Origin: Balanoglossus misakiensis
Lineage: Eukaryota; Hemichordata
NCBI GenBank assembly: GCA_040954595.2
Contig: CM082579.2
Span: forward strand, 6,634,001 to 6,698,000
Direction of reading: 5' to 3'
DNA length: 64,000 nucleotides
Numbering within the stretch: position 1 is the first letter of the stretch; each line of letters opens with the position of its first letter. Made by a program: the position numbers and the translations under genes. The notes beneath the pieces are model-generated. The model did not search any database. It saw nothing but the letters and a program-made list of their open reading frames with translations, and was not told where the DNA came from. Shown one piece after another: positions 49,561 to 61,900 of this stretch.

Positions 49561-51199
49561 ACCATGGCATTTATACAGTATGCCAATAGCCAGCTGACCA
49601 CATAGAGATGACTCACGCGCCCGGAGTCGTCAATTGATCCGTTATTACACAAACCAATCGCTGAAAAAATCCACGCTGTTCGTGATATAGGTCACAAGTG
49701 CATGTATACCATGTGTCACCATGAGATAAACCCGGGGTTGATTTACTTTTCACTTCCTCTCCTCGGGAATCCAGGGTTAAGTGTTTCACAATAATACTGG
49801 TAGGCCTAATGCGGTGACTGACCGCAGACCGCAGCGAGATGAAAGGCCGCAACGGCGTGCATCGCATCAAACCACGGTAAACGGTTGAGTGCGTTACCCT
49901 TGATTTGTCCATCGCATCGTGGAGAGGAGACACGGGAAATAAATCGACAATTGCCACTCGATTATTGCCAAAATGTGATCGAAGCACACATCATGATGCG
50001 ATGTGTCTCCGTTAAAATAAAACTACACAGCTTTCCAGATAATCAATTTCTAGAAAGTGGAAATGTGTCCTATAAGCAGCAATTTCATCATATTAATGTG
50101 CCTTCTCAATCTCTGACATGTTAATAGTTAACAGCTTAATAAATTGAGGCCGTTATCCGCAATTTCTAATATACTGGCTGTAATTAATGTCAACCAGCAT
50201 TTTGGTTTATGGTCTACTTTTGAAATTCGACTCGCGCCCCGTAGAGAGGTCGATGACTCAAAACAAATCCAAATCAGTCAGATAGTCGAGTGCATTGACC
50301 GCTGAGACGCTGGCGTTCGCGTCTATTTGAGCGACCAGTACTTTTCTGTCATTGTATAGGGTTTACATTAGAAAATAATTGGGGCGCTCATTTTACTGGT
50401 CGGCGATTACTGCTGCCAACGACCGCAACTTGCTTCATTAAAATGCTACAAATTTGTTCAGGGTATAAAATATTGTGGTTGAAGGCCACCTGAAACGATC
50501 GGAATCGCAGAAATGCACAAAAATATCTTCATTTATGTATGTATGTACATTGCATGTATGATTGTACATGTGTGTGTTTGTATGTATGCACATATGCATG
50601 CATGTAGGCCTATGAATCATGACAATGTCACCATGACAATTCGCTAACTGACAGGCTTTTACCGGGTGCAAATTCTGGCAGGCAAACAAACCAAGCAACA
50701 AACCGCATTAAGATTGCAGGTTACTCTAAACATCCACATGGAAAATATTTTTAAGGGAGAACAATCACGTTCACGCATACTTCTGAGCGTGCCTGGTTTA
50801 TTAAGAGATATTTATGAAAGCAAATTTGCGACGACCAGTTCACGCAATGACACCATTTGTACGGCCTTGCATATCTTTCGGCCTCGTTTTAAAATTCCAC
50901 AATCAACCTAGTAGAGACACTAACATGAGGTCATGCCTGGCGCATTAACGGAAAAACTCGCTATTGGCTTCACTCCAAAATACCAAATAGCACGTGACCA
51001 TGGCGAGTCGTCCAAGCATGCGTCTTGACAAGATGACGAAAGCAGGGTATGCAAATCCTGAATTATTAATGACGTTTAAAAAATTGCTACATGTGTATGC
51101 ACAGTAAAGTGTAGATGTATTGCGACTGGTTGTAAAATGTTCTTCGATTTTCGACTCCATCACAATTAGGACTGTATGTAAACTACGCGTGACTGTTAC

Positions 51200-51238
51200 C
51201 CCCCCCCCCCCCCACACACACACACCACCACCACCACC
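51200..51238. repeat. Poly-C, (CA)n and (CCA)n compound repeat
   Basis: A C run of about 15 followed by CA and CCA units. Confidence 0.9.
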
Positions 51239-52002
51239 GTACGTGATCTGCAGACCGACAACGCTCTTAGGTCATCAGCGCAGTGTCGTTGCTATATCTC
51301 ATTCCGGGTATCATCGTAGAATGTGTCTCGCGCGTCAATCGATAGCCAGGCATACGCACTGCCAACATTGTAACGACGTGAAGCAACGAAAATAAAACAC
51401 AAATAAATATTATACGAAGCGTCATCGCTTAAATGAAAAGATTTATGAAGTCACTGGAAGCTGTTCCCGCAAGCATCGATGTGCAAAAAGTATCACATGA
51501 CACTATGACATTTTTCTGGCTAAGACCCTTGCCGGGTATGACAATTCAATAAAACAAAATAGTTATAGTCGCCTGACATCCAAGTCGAGAGTTCGCGTCA
51601 TCGGTATAAGACGTCTTGAAGTTATGTACGAAGGAGAAGATGGAAGACTTATGACGCGGAGAGAGAAGTTCAGACGCGAGTGAACACGATACAAGCACTG
51701 TACTTTTGCATTAAAGAGCAATTAATCAAGCAAAACTATGGCAGTAAAGTTTCTGCATTTTAGACATATTAACTTTCATATTTTACCATGTTCATGTGAG
51801 TATCTTGCACGTGGGGCGGCAAGCTTTCCCGTAGCTGAGTTGACAATATTATACATGTAGTCTTAGGCTACACTGAAAATGACGTATGTCTGTATATATG
51901 AATATCGTCTCTACATTGTGTATAGATAGCCGATAATCAATACTGGATGACGTATCAAAATTAATGTCTTACATCATAAACTTTAAAAAGGACAGAGATA
52001 GA

Positions 52003-52092
52003 CAGATGGACGGATGGATGGGTGGGTGGGTGGTCAGGTAGGTAGGTAGGTAGGTAGGTAGGTAGGTAGGTAGGTAGGTAGGTAGGTAGGTA
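52003..52092. repeat. (GGAT)/(GGTG)/(GGTA) microsatellite
   Basis: GGAT, then GGTG, then about 14 uninterrupted GGTA units. Confidence 0.95.
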
Positions 52093-52970
52093 CAAACGTG
52101 CATGTGAATGTGGCACATGCATATGTCACGTGTATATAAATGATTACAATCTTGAAATGTCTGAAAGAACTCGAAATAACTCGCTTCTACTCGTTCTGTG
52201 TCGCTAGATGGCTTCTCGGTACGAATTCATTGTTACGTTTTTTCAATAAGATATTCAATATTAAAGTCCACTATAAAGCTCACATTTACGTCAAATTTAG
52301 TGATTATTATGGATATTTTGATGACTTTTCTTTCAAACTTCACTAAAGCGCGGCCATTCGAATGGGTGACGTCATACAATATTACAGTTTGCGGACATGA
52401 CATGCGGGTAATATATGTCAGTACATTTCTGTGCAAATATGTCTTTCATGACTTGATATTGTAGGGTCGTGATTGTATTTTGTTTGTGTATTTATACATA
52501 AACGTCTGAGCAACATTCTGAAGGAGGGCAATTGATAAACCCGAGTCGTGTAAATGGCACGGGGCGTTGATCGGCGATGTTAACCTTATCGCTTGCAGCA
52601 AATACGGGTCTTGGGTTGCGACTGCACGCGTTTGTTCATGAATACATGACTTGTTTGCGGGCGGTTTATTAGCAAATGCGCTAACGAGCAATAGCGAAAT
52701 GAAACTTCGGGTTACCCGAGTTCATTTCACGCAATCACGTAATGATGATTTATTCAAATTCAACTTGGTGAACCGCCTCGACGTTTCGACAGTGTCTTCA
52801 AAACAACTCCGCCTTGTTTATTCCAGAATAGTCAAAATACAGACTATGCAATCCGAAAAAATTTAAAGACATCGATTTTGAATAGTTCTTTTCGGAGGAA
52901 AACAAACGCTTTCTCTTTCTAGTCAAAACAAGTTGAAATGCCATTAAGCAGCAACAAAAAGAAAGGTGGA

Positions 52971-53000
52971 ATCACGTGACTCACCCGGTGGTCACGTGAC
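52971..53000. promoter_or_regulatory. Paired TCACGTGAC E-box palindromes
   Basis: ATCACGTGAC (52971-52980) and GTCACGTGAC (52991-53000), centres 20 bp apart, about two helical turns. These match the sites preferred by USF and MiT/TFE-family bHLH-ZIP factors. There is no adjacent gene to assign them to. Confidence 0.4.
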
Positions 53001-54455
53001 CGGATATAGGACTTCTCGTTCATTTCCGTTACTGGTGCTCTATTTTTCACCTGACAGTGATAATGACACAGCCTGGTGCGGTTTTAAGTACAGCCACGCC
53101 CACGCCTCATCACCTGCAGTTCCTGTTATTATCAAGGAAAGCAAATCTTCCCAATTTGGAATCATCAGCATTTATCACCGTTCCCGGTTTCTTTGCTTGC
53201 TCTCCAAGCAATTATAATAAAGCAAACATTTACAGCTCGTTGTCGCCCCATCAAAGTGTTTAAGTCGTGACTGATAATTGCTTTCCGGAAGAAAACACTC
53301 ATTTTGCGTCGAGGGAATGTGGGATGTGAGAAGCGACGTATATACAACATCGCACTTGCAATGACGCCTGTGTATGCCATGCTTGAAAGGCAGCGTCCGT
53401 GTATCTCCGTGGAGTGACCCCGGCCAGTGTAATCACCATTCTGGTATCACGTTGTTTTGGCGATTTTTTTGCAGACCTCGATACGTAAACCCCCGGGGAA
53501 AGTTTAAAATAAACAGTAATCGAGTAAACGTCGTTAATCACTTTCTGTCCGTAATTCTGCGCGCTGCTGAGTTCGATGACACCAAACGTTCCTAACAAAG
53601 CCGTGATGCATCTGGCATCGTCCGCTCGACTACAGTCTCCCTAATCAAAGAGACCAGTCCTAGTATCTACAAATACCCACAGTTATACTATACGGTGACA
53701 CTTTCTATTTTAGTCACCGTTAATACGATACGAAACTGGACGGCAGCCAATGATTCGTGACAGGGTCAGTCATTATTTTGGGACCGGGACTGATAAATCG
53801 CAAATCGTCTACAATATGATCTGTAGGTCGAAATTTAATATGAAGTCGAATTAACCGTTTAATGATATTACCGAGTGTTTCGAGAAGCTGGTTTCCCTCT
53901 TGGTATCTTCTTTATCGGGTGCCAGCCACGATGAGCCACTTGAGCTGTGACGTCACAGTGACAGCAAGAAGTTCACTGAACGTACGACTACTGCATTGTG
54001 GGTAATGATTAAAAAACCCGAAAGACCAAAAAACTGGACTGAAGTTGCAGTAGATACGCCTTCTTCAATTGCAGTTCACGGTTTGTGAAGGAGGGGGGGG
54101 GGAATTAATTTGGACCATCAACTTGAAAATTCTAAACCCTGTTTCGACTCAACCTATCAGTTCGCCTTTGCAATTGGGGGACAGCATGCAATTTGGGGGA
54201 CATAAAAACGTGGCATGAGTCAGCCTGAATGGGTCGTACGTTTACGTTTCAGTGTTTGGGGGTATACTGTGTAGTCAGGGATGTCCAGCCCCAGTCACGA
54301 AAAGCGCATTAACCTATGACACCTGTATTTTAGATTAATCGGGCCGAATTGTTACCACGGAGGCAACGTTGAGACATTTCCGGACCCACTTCTGACAACG
54401 ATGCACTTATGAGCGCACGTGACAAGAAGACCAAACATCCCCATCCGATCACAGA

Positions 54456-54545
54456 TGAATCAAAACCAATCTGATTAAAATCAGATGTAGGGAACGGCAC
54501 GTCGCCGTTCCCTACATCTGATTTTAATCAGATTGAATCAAAACC
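54456..54545. mobile_element. Perfect 32-bp-stem hairpin flanked by 12-bp direct repeats
   Basis: The arms 54467-54498 and 54504-54535 are exact complements around the 5-base loop ACGTC. TGAATCAAAACC occurs directly at 54456-54467 and 54534-54545, so the hairpin sits between identical 12-mers that overlap its ends by one or two bases. Each arm holds the smaller palindrome CTGATTAAAATCAG. A recent foldback insertion is the simplest reading. A small-RNA precursor is an alternative. Confidence 0.7.
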
Positions 54546-55353
54546 TGACCCACTTCTGTCCACCTGAACGAACCGCCAGATTGACACCCACTTCTCGACC
54601 TCCCCCCCCCACAGAATTCGCCTCTCCCTGCCTACTTATGTCTCCGTCTTTTCGCCTGTTTGAGCGATCTCCCCTTTCTGTCTCGGGGTCTGTACCGCAA
54701 AATATCTGAAATTGAAGCCAAAAGCCAGGATTTATCAGCAAAAACTGTCTGTCGCCTTTCCTATACTCGGCTCACGATGATCCACATCCTGCGTATATGT
54801 CTGACAGAAATATAAATCTAAAACTCATTTACGCGATTCTGATTCCATGACCACCCGTACAGTACCCAAGACTGGGGATCCGTTCCAAGAAAACGCATCA
54901 TTTTATCTAGCTCCCTTTTCCTGCGCCGAGTCACTGAACTCCAACTCGTGTAAACATCTTCTTTCAGTGATAGTACGCATTTATCTAACTCAAGTTGTCA
55001 AAGCATGATGGTTTCCAGAACAGAGGGGAACATGGGGACTTTTTTCAACGGTAATAGTAAAATTTCAACGTCAGACTTCCCCATGAATATTCTCGCCTGT
55101 GTCACACACCTGGTAGACTTAGTCGAATATCGAACGCGCAGACAATGTTTAAAGTGACACGCCCGCTTTTGTGAAAAAAGCACCTTTAGGCCTAAACTCT
55201 TAGCGCAGATACAAGTATGTGCGGATTGACTTACTGAGCCCCACCCAAATCCACTTTTCAAAGGCCGTCGAGGGTGTGGCGTTTTGTAACTCCGGGGATG
55301 AACCAACTGGATTGTTTCTTGTCAGTTACAAGTATACGCATTACTCACATAAT

Positions 55354-55588
55354 CCTTCGGCAGTGTCAATCCTCAGCTACCACAGCAGGCAGGCACTCCG
55401 TACGGTGGACTCCAAAAACTCCTCCAAGGCGACGGCACAGCTACCAGACCAGAATCAAAATGAGCCACGCGACAACGTGGCACTGGGTGGCCAAAAACTA
55501 ACACCTGGTCACGCTAATATGTTAAATAAAGAAATAAACATTGGTGCACCTGGCCACGAAACAAAACAAATAAGAAACTTCATCACAC
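55354..55588 (+). repeat. Dispersed coding-like repeat, copy 2
   Basis: The 235-bp counterpart of 45695-45939. Here one frame is open through the whole element: SILSYHSRQALRTVDSKN, then SSKATAQLPDQNQNEPRDN, then GHANMLNKEINIGAPGHETK. The composition (N, Q, K, S, T) looks like part of a real protein, but I do not recognise it. Both copies stop at the same point (CTTCATCACAC), giving a defined right boundary. Confidence 0.7.
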
Positions 55589-58199
55589 AAGCTATGACTC
55601 GCTGTTCTGAGGGCTTCTTGTGGGTTCAATAGGAAACCATTGCTGTTCGGGTGATTCCTTTAATATATCACTTTGCCAGATTTATTAAAAAATGAAAAAA
55701 TAAACCTGAAATATATTCCTCAGAGAAGGTCACCTTTGGAAGGCGGTGCGTTGCATTAATCTCATCTGAACTGATTTTCAATTCAGCCGTCAAAAACTGC
55801 TGCCTGCGAACAACAATGATGCGATTGGATGCCTTGTCTGCGGACAAAACATCATTCGAGACATACGATGTAAGCATTCACGTACGGGAGGGTCATCAAT
55901 TGCTGATGTAGAATTGATGGCAGCGTGTGAAGAATGGAGAGACGTAGAATGCGCGATCTCACGTTGATCTCTGTAGACAGCCAGCCCGTGAAAGACACTC
56001 CACGCTCTCCACAACGCCCACGGCGCCCATAATAACAATTGAAATAGAAGTTCCAATTGCATTTCGAGGCCCAAAATGCCCAATGCGCTTGATTGCATTA
56101 ATCCATAAAACCGCGTTGAGGTACATTTGTAACTAGCATTCAGTTTGTCTTGGCGGAATTACCTGCAATGTGGCCAGCATTTTGAACGCGAGTGTGACGT
56201 CAGTCGAAAACGCGGTCAAAACATTATCAAAAAAGTACACGCACTGACTGCTCAAGCGTACGATACGCTTTGATTCCTTCATGATTGCATATATGCCATA
56301 CTTTTAACACATATTATTATATTTAGCATTTTAGTATGTAAGTCTGTTTACAACTTGTCAAAATTGCGGTTATGTAATGGGCAATGGCTAACCACGGTTC
56401 GAAAAAAAAGGAATTTATGTACATCTATATTTCGAACGAGTGGCGAAGTTCTGTAACGGTTGGACATCAACTGATAATTCCTAGTAAAGTGCCAACAAGA
56501 ACTTAGGGCAAACAACTTGAAGGCCATTTCCTTTATATTGCTTGTTTCACATGATGGATTATTACACCGGAAAAGGTATTCTACACCAACATGCTTGATC
56601 AAGTCATTTCATTAGCGTTGTGATTTACACAGGGGAAATAAAAAAGAAGAAAACTTGGTTGAGATGAAAAAAAACGGGACCACCCACGCAATTTGACCTC
56701 ATCTGACGATATTAATAAACTACCTGTTTCAAGGCGCTCTTGAAGAATCCCGTTATATACGTGTGAATCACATTGTTATTTTTCGTGTGTGTTGTTATCA
56801 TATTTTTCTATATCATGGTGTTACACGACTCAACAGTAAGCCATACGAAAACAATAAAATGCTTACGTGGATGACCAATAACAAAGTAAACAAACAAAAA
56901 CAAGCAGTACTAAAAAAACAAATCAATTAATCTTGATCTTGATCTGATCGCACAAATAAAGCAATAACAACAACAGCCAGCTGAAGGTTTATATTGGCGT
57001 TGGTTTCATGTCACCTGCGTCGCTCGCCTCCGATAGTGCATGAGTGTTTTAATCAGTCCAAGTGCTACACGTTTAATTTACTCGCTGACGACTTTCCTCG
57101 CTTACTCTTTCGTATCAATCACGCCGACGATAACTCGTCAACAACTGTTTCCACCTGGGTCCCGCTGGAAAAAAAGAGTAAAAAAATCAGCGCAATCGTT
57201 GATGGGAGATAAGGAAATCGTTAGATTATATTTGTTATCTTTCGGGAGTACATTTGAAAAATGTGCTACCGTTTGGTGTGATTTGTAACGCTTGGTGCCG
57301 TGTGCGTAGAATTCGTTATCAGGTGTAACTGACGCGCTTACTCCATCGCTCGTCGTGTCTGATCAAATGAGTCAAATTGGACACGCCTAGATCTATTCTG
57401 TCATTCACGATATACATTAATTAATAACCATGGAGACCAGAGAGAACTACTGTGATTAATACTAGAACACGCGTACGGGATTCGGTTCCATCTACTGACA
57501 ACTTTTTTGTTCTTTTTTAGGTTTCTGCGCACGTCTGATCTTGCACGTACAAAATTCTACTTATATCCTTTCTTAGAAATATAATCACGGAAGTTGTTTT
57601 TTTGTCGGTCCGTGTTCGAGTCACAGATCGGAGGCAGTTGCTAGGTTCTGTTTGTTTCCAAAGATACTAGGAAGCGATTTTGTTTACAGACAGAAAGACA
57701 AACAACTCATTTGTAGCGTTGTTGTTGCGCTGCTGATCTGTCCTTAACAAATTATTGCCGCCAAGCCAGTTATAAACACAAACACATTCGGGCCATAAAT
57801 ATCACTGACTGAAACCTGATTTAGTAAACACCGTCGCTGCCACACGTATGTTTTTGTTTTGTTTTGAGATATCTGGAAGGGGTTCTTGATCTTTTTTAAT
57901 GGGATCAGAGAAGGCCCTCCGATAGTTAAAAATAAACTAGAGCTCTGATAGTGGTTTGAAATATATAGATGACCTTGACAATGAAGCCACAGATAGCATA
58001 TTGTTCAGTTCTGCCAATGGCACGTGATTACAGTGTTGACGAAGCCAGGCGAATATCTTTAGATCCCGATGTGTGGGCGAGCTTTGAGGACCAGGAAGGA
58101 AAAAACGGATTTTGATGCAAAGTGCATAATACAAGTAACTATTCATGATCCGCTTTTGTCATGGTGATGCCACGTTTAACCGTGAGAAAAACAAGACGC
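55589..58199. other. Intergenic, no gene recognised
   Basis: AT-richer non-coding sequence with one exact TGACGTCA at 56195. A 102-codon minus-strand frame (56098-55790) lacks any domain signal. Confidence 0.45.
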
Positions 58200-58900
58200 T
58201 GCGTAGATCGTGTGTGTGCTTGACCTCAGTGAATGATCGGGAGGTCATCATTCCGTGAACCCACAGTATATTTAAAAGAGAGACGATTTGTCAGCCAGCG
58301 GCGGGCCGGCCCCTCCCCTCAATCAGAAAGGTCAATGTGCGGTGGTCGGGTTAAACCAACGATTAGCAGCGGCGCGTGCGCGTGCGTGCGAGACAGGCCA
58401 GCCATTCAGTGGCGTGTGCGTATTTTTATACACAGAAGTCGTCACGTGATGCCGCGCCGCTACGATCGATGGATGACGGCTATTCTCGTGATCACAGTTG
58501 TAAACAAACGCCAAGACCAGAGGCGGGAACATCATCGTCTTCCATGACACATTTATTAGAATAGGCGTATTTTACGGCGTCGGCGGAGCGAGGGTGATTT
58601 ATTGCTTTGTTGTTCTGGTTTTTCTACAACAAAATAAGCATTTGCGTTGGGAATACGCCAAGGCAAGATCTATTATTAATGTGAATATTTCTGTGCCAGT
58701 GACCATCCTTTTCAATTATCTACAGCCGCGGACATTCACCGGACTGCGAGGAGCCGGACCGTGAAAAGATCACACACGTATACACACTGAAATCACCGCG
58801 CGCATCGCCATCCATCACTTGAGTTATAGTGTGAACAGTTGTGTTCGGAAACGACCGCATGTTATCAAGAATGATCAAATTATTAAATATCAGTACAATC
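58200..58900. promoter_or_regulatory. CpG-dense, promoter-like stretch
   Basis: Local GC- and CpG-rich sequence with a CAATCAG word near 58320, GCGCGTGCGCGTGCGTGCG at 58372-58390, a TATTTTTATAC box near 58421 and a TCACGTGAT site near 58442, then GCGG-rich sequence to about 58770. It could be a promoter or first non-coding exon of a gene beyond the window. No start codon with a convincing frame follows. Confidence 0.3.
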
Positions 58901-61900
58901 TGTCAGTCAGTCTTGAGCAATATACATGTAACGCTGAGTGCAAGCCGTGTGGTATATTTTAAAACGATAAGCTTTATGATTATAATGATATATCTTACTT
59001 CATATATATATAATGTATAATTATATTATTGAGTAGCTTTCATTTTTTGTGTTTGTGTAAGAATTATAATTAGGCCAAGGACGCGTATATTTATGATATT
59101 ATTGTGATACATGTACTGCGTCTTAAATAAATCCCGTGGTTGTTTTTGCCCAGTTTTTTTTTCATAAAGAACAAAATATACTGCATTAACGTTCTGGTCG
59201 TAATAATATGCAGCCCGACCTGTGAGCGAGCCAGCTGAGGTCGGCCACGGCGCGCGCCGTTCACGTGAATGTTGCATCACTCGTCGCAGAAATGTTGGTA
59301 TCCGTCGCTACCTAGAAACCGTATCTCGGAAACACATGGTGTCGGCATTTGTTTGTTTGATGTCTGTCCCTCGGCGCTGTAATCCATTTAGGGTCAGTGA
59401 GAAGTCACCGGGTGACCTTCGGATTCTGACATCGTTGGAAATACACTGATGCTGCAGAATTAAGGCAGTGGTCTTCTCAAAGTGTAGAATATTTCCCTGC
59501 TTGTTATATATAGCGTATATCAATGAATTTCAAATGCAAACATAGAGGGGTTCTAAAACACATATATTGTAGAAATTGCTGAGTCGGCACTTTTCTCGCA
59601 CTTGTATAAATGCTATAGTTTTCCTGTGATGAACATAGATGAACAGCTCAATCAAAAATCAAGAATAATGACATTGTATTTTCCTGACATTTTTTAATAA
59701 TTCTCTTCTTTTGGCACCTTTTGTGAAAATGTCAAGAAAATATTGCAACGCTGTCTTCTCCAAATTCTACGTCATGTAAGGCTAACTATGGAATGTGATA
59801 ACCATGCCTGCATCTGGGTACATGGTGGGTTGAAGCTCTTCGATCACTCGCAATCGATGACCTACTCCGCGCTGTAGACATCACGTCGGCGCTACACAAA
59901 AATGATCAATTTTCCCGTTCCATAGCACCCCCGCGGGCGGCACACAGAATCAATCATGCATTTTCTTTTCTCAGTCTCTCTGGATGATGCCCTGTACATG
60001 AACTAAATCCCGCTTCTATACTTCTCTACTGACATTGTCTATATGAATCGTGTGTCAGTGTGTTTGTTCATATAAAACAGGGGCGATATGATCCGCACCC
60101 GCAGACGAACCGCATTTCAATCCAAATGTATGTATGTATGGATGGATGGATGGATGGTGGGATGGTGGGATGGAGGGATGGATGTAGGTAGGTAGGTAGG
60201 TGAGTGGGTGGGTGGATAGGTAGGTACGAATGCATGGTTTCTTTTTAATGGCCATGTGTGTTTGTATGAATAAATGACCTTGGCTCAGATTTACTGTGAG
60301 ACAAACAGAACCCGTTTTGCTTTGCTTTGTTGTGAAAGGAAGTAAAGCCGTGCGGCCCACGATAGACTCATGCGAGGTTTCATCTCCGCCACAGAAAACA
60401 GAATAGACGCAGTTTCAACAGTTGTTATTTTACCCTGGGGATGACCCCAGCTCGGACTTTTTCTATGATAGGAGGAACCCCTGTTAAGAATGATTTACGG
60501 TCAATACTACCGTGGCTATACTACGCCCCGTACTGGTTCACGTCAGGTCAAGGCACCAGTAACCACGTGATGCGGCTGGGCATGGTTTTTGTTATCGCGT
60601 TCAAATAAAATGTTTGTTACTTTTATCGCGTTAAATTAGATGCAAATAAAGATGTAATCGTGTGAACATTTTTAAAATGTCACATGCTAATCATATATTT
60701 GTTTCAGTGAAACAAGATTAACACGGTCCATCAGGTTTTCCATCAACGCTATATACTTGTCATTGCAACGTGGGGGCAGAAACTTGTTTTTCATCAAAGT
60801 TGTTTGTTTCTGTGCGTTTTGCTTGCGTAGTTACAGTTTTCGGCAAATGAGTGGAACATTTAATCAAAAAAGTATTTACAAACGTGTTATTTTTATTGCC
60901 GTTCTCTCATAAACTTACTGCGAGACCGCAAACCTTGTCCGTGCTGCACTGCAGCCCCGGGCAGTGGATTAAAATTGGCCCGAAGGACCCCGGAGAGATC
61001 GGCTCCTAGCGTGCTGTCGTTGTTAATTTAGTTCTCGGGCCGTGGGCTCGACTTTGAATCTAAGCTAATTTTCAAATTAGAAATAACCTTCTTCAGTGAC
61101 CGATTATAATTTTGCAGAACGCCTAGGAGATTTTTAAAATGAAATTGTGTTTTTTCTTTTAGTTTGTTTTTGAATACAGAAGTTGTTGTGCGTTGTTTTG
61201 GGAAAAACATCCACGTGGAACTCTCAAGGTCGGATGATCGCGATGAGCCACTATGGATCCGTGAAGTTGCTAAGCCCACAATACATGACAACTAGTGGGA
61301 GACAGCGGCATCATGATTACTTACTTCGACCAACAACCTGACAAACAAATCTAAAGCAATTTCTCAGGCGCCGTTCGGTATGGAATGTCTGGATCCGAAA
61401 AAAAACACACACAGGTCGACGTGTTGGGGTCATTATACTCTTGTGATTGAAAACGGCACTCCATATTCAAGTATGATGATGAACGCGACTCCCGCGTTGT
61501 CGATGTTTTGGTCGTAAATGCACCATCTCTTCTAGGAGGCGACGGGGGAGGGGAGGGGGGGGGGCTGGAGAGTAATAAGATAAAAGTTGCTGAGTGTTTT
61601 TAAGTGCATACAGCACAGTGGTCGTTTCTCTCCCCCCCCCCCCCCACACACACAGAGACGTCGTGAATGATAAACGTCTGTTATTTGTAAACGAGACGCG
61701 CCCTGTGTCGGGTAAAAATCATGACAGAAGGAATTCCTGTGATGTTTCGAAACTGGACAGCGATAACACGGTGTACTGTTCAACTGCGTTATTTTTAGAG
61801 CAATGGGTTTCTGTCGAATCTCAGCTGGTCTCTAGTAAAACATGGATGATGACAAACTGGTCTTCCTATTAGAAACAGTGGGAATATGAATGAGCTCATT

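Larger units (their letters stand above)
42050..51420. repeat. Diverged duplicated unit, copy 3 (blocks C-G-D-E-F), interrupted by insertions
   Basis: Block C 42050-42190, G 45190-45290, D 46180-46290, E 46523-46640, F 51270-51410 follow the order of copy 2. The added length is partly explained by later insertions: the ATTC tract, the dispersed repeat at 45540-45939, the GACA/AAAT tract and the 906-bp inverted-repeat element at 48299-49204. No protein-coding exon was recognised. Confidence 0.45.
51421..54455. other. Intergenic, no gene recognised
   Basis: Contains a GGTA microsatellite, paired TCACGTGAC sites at 52971-52980 and 52991-53000 and two exact TGACGTCA sites (52367 and 53948). No coding exon or RNA gene was seen. 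Confidence 0.45.
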
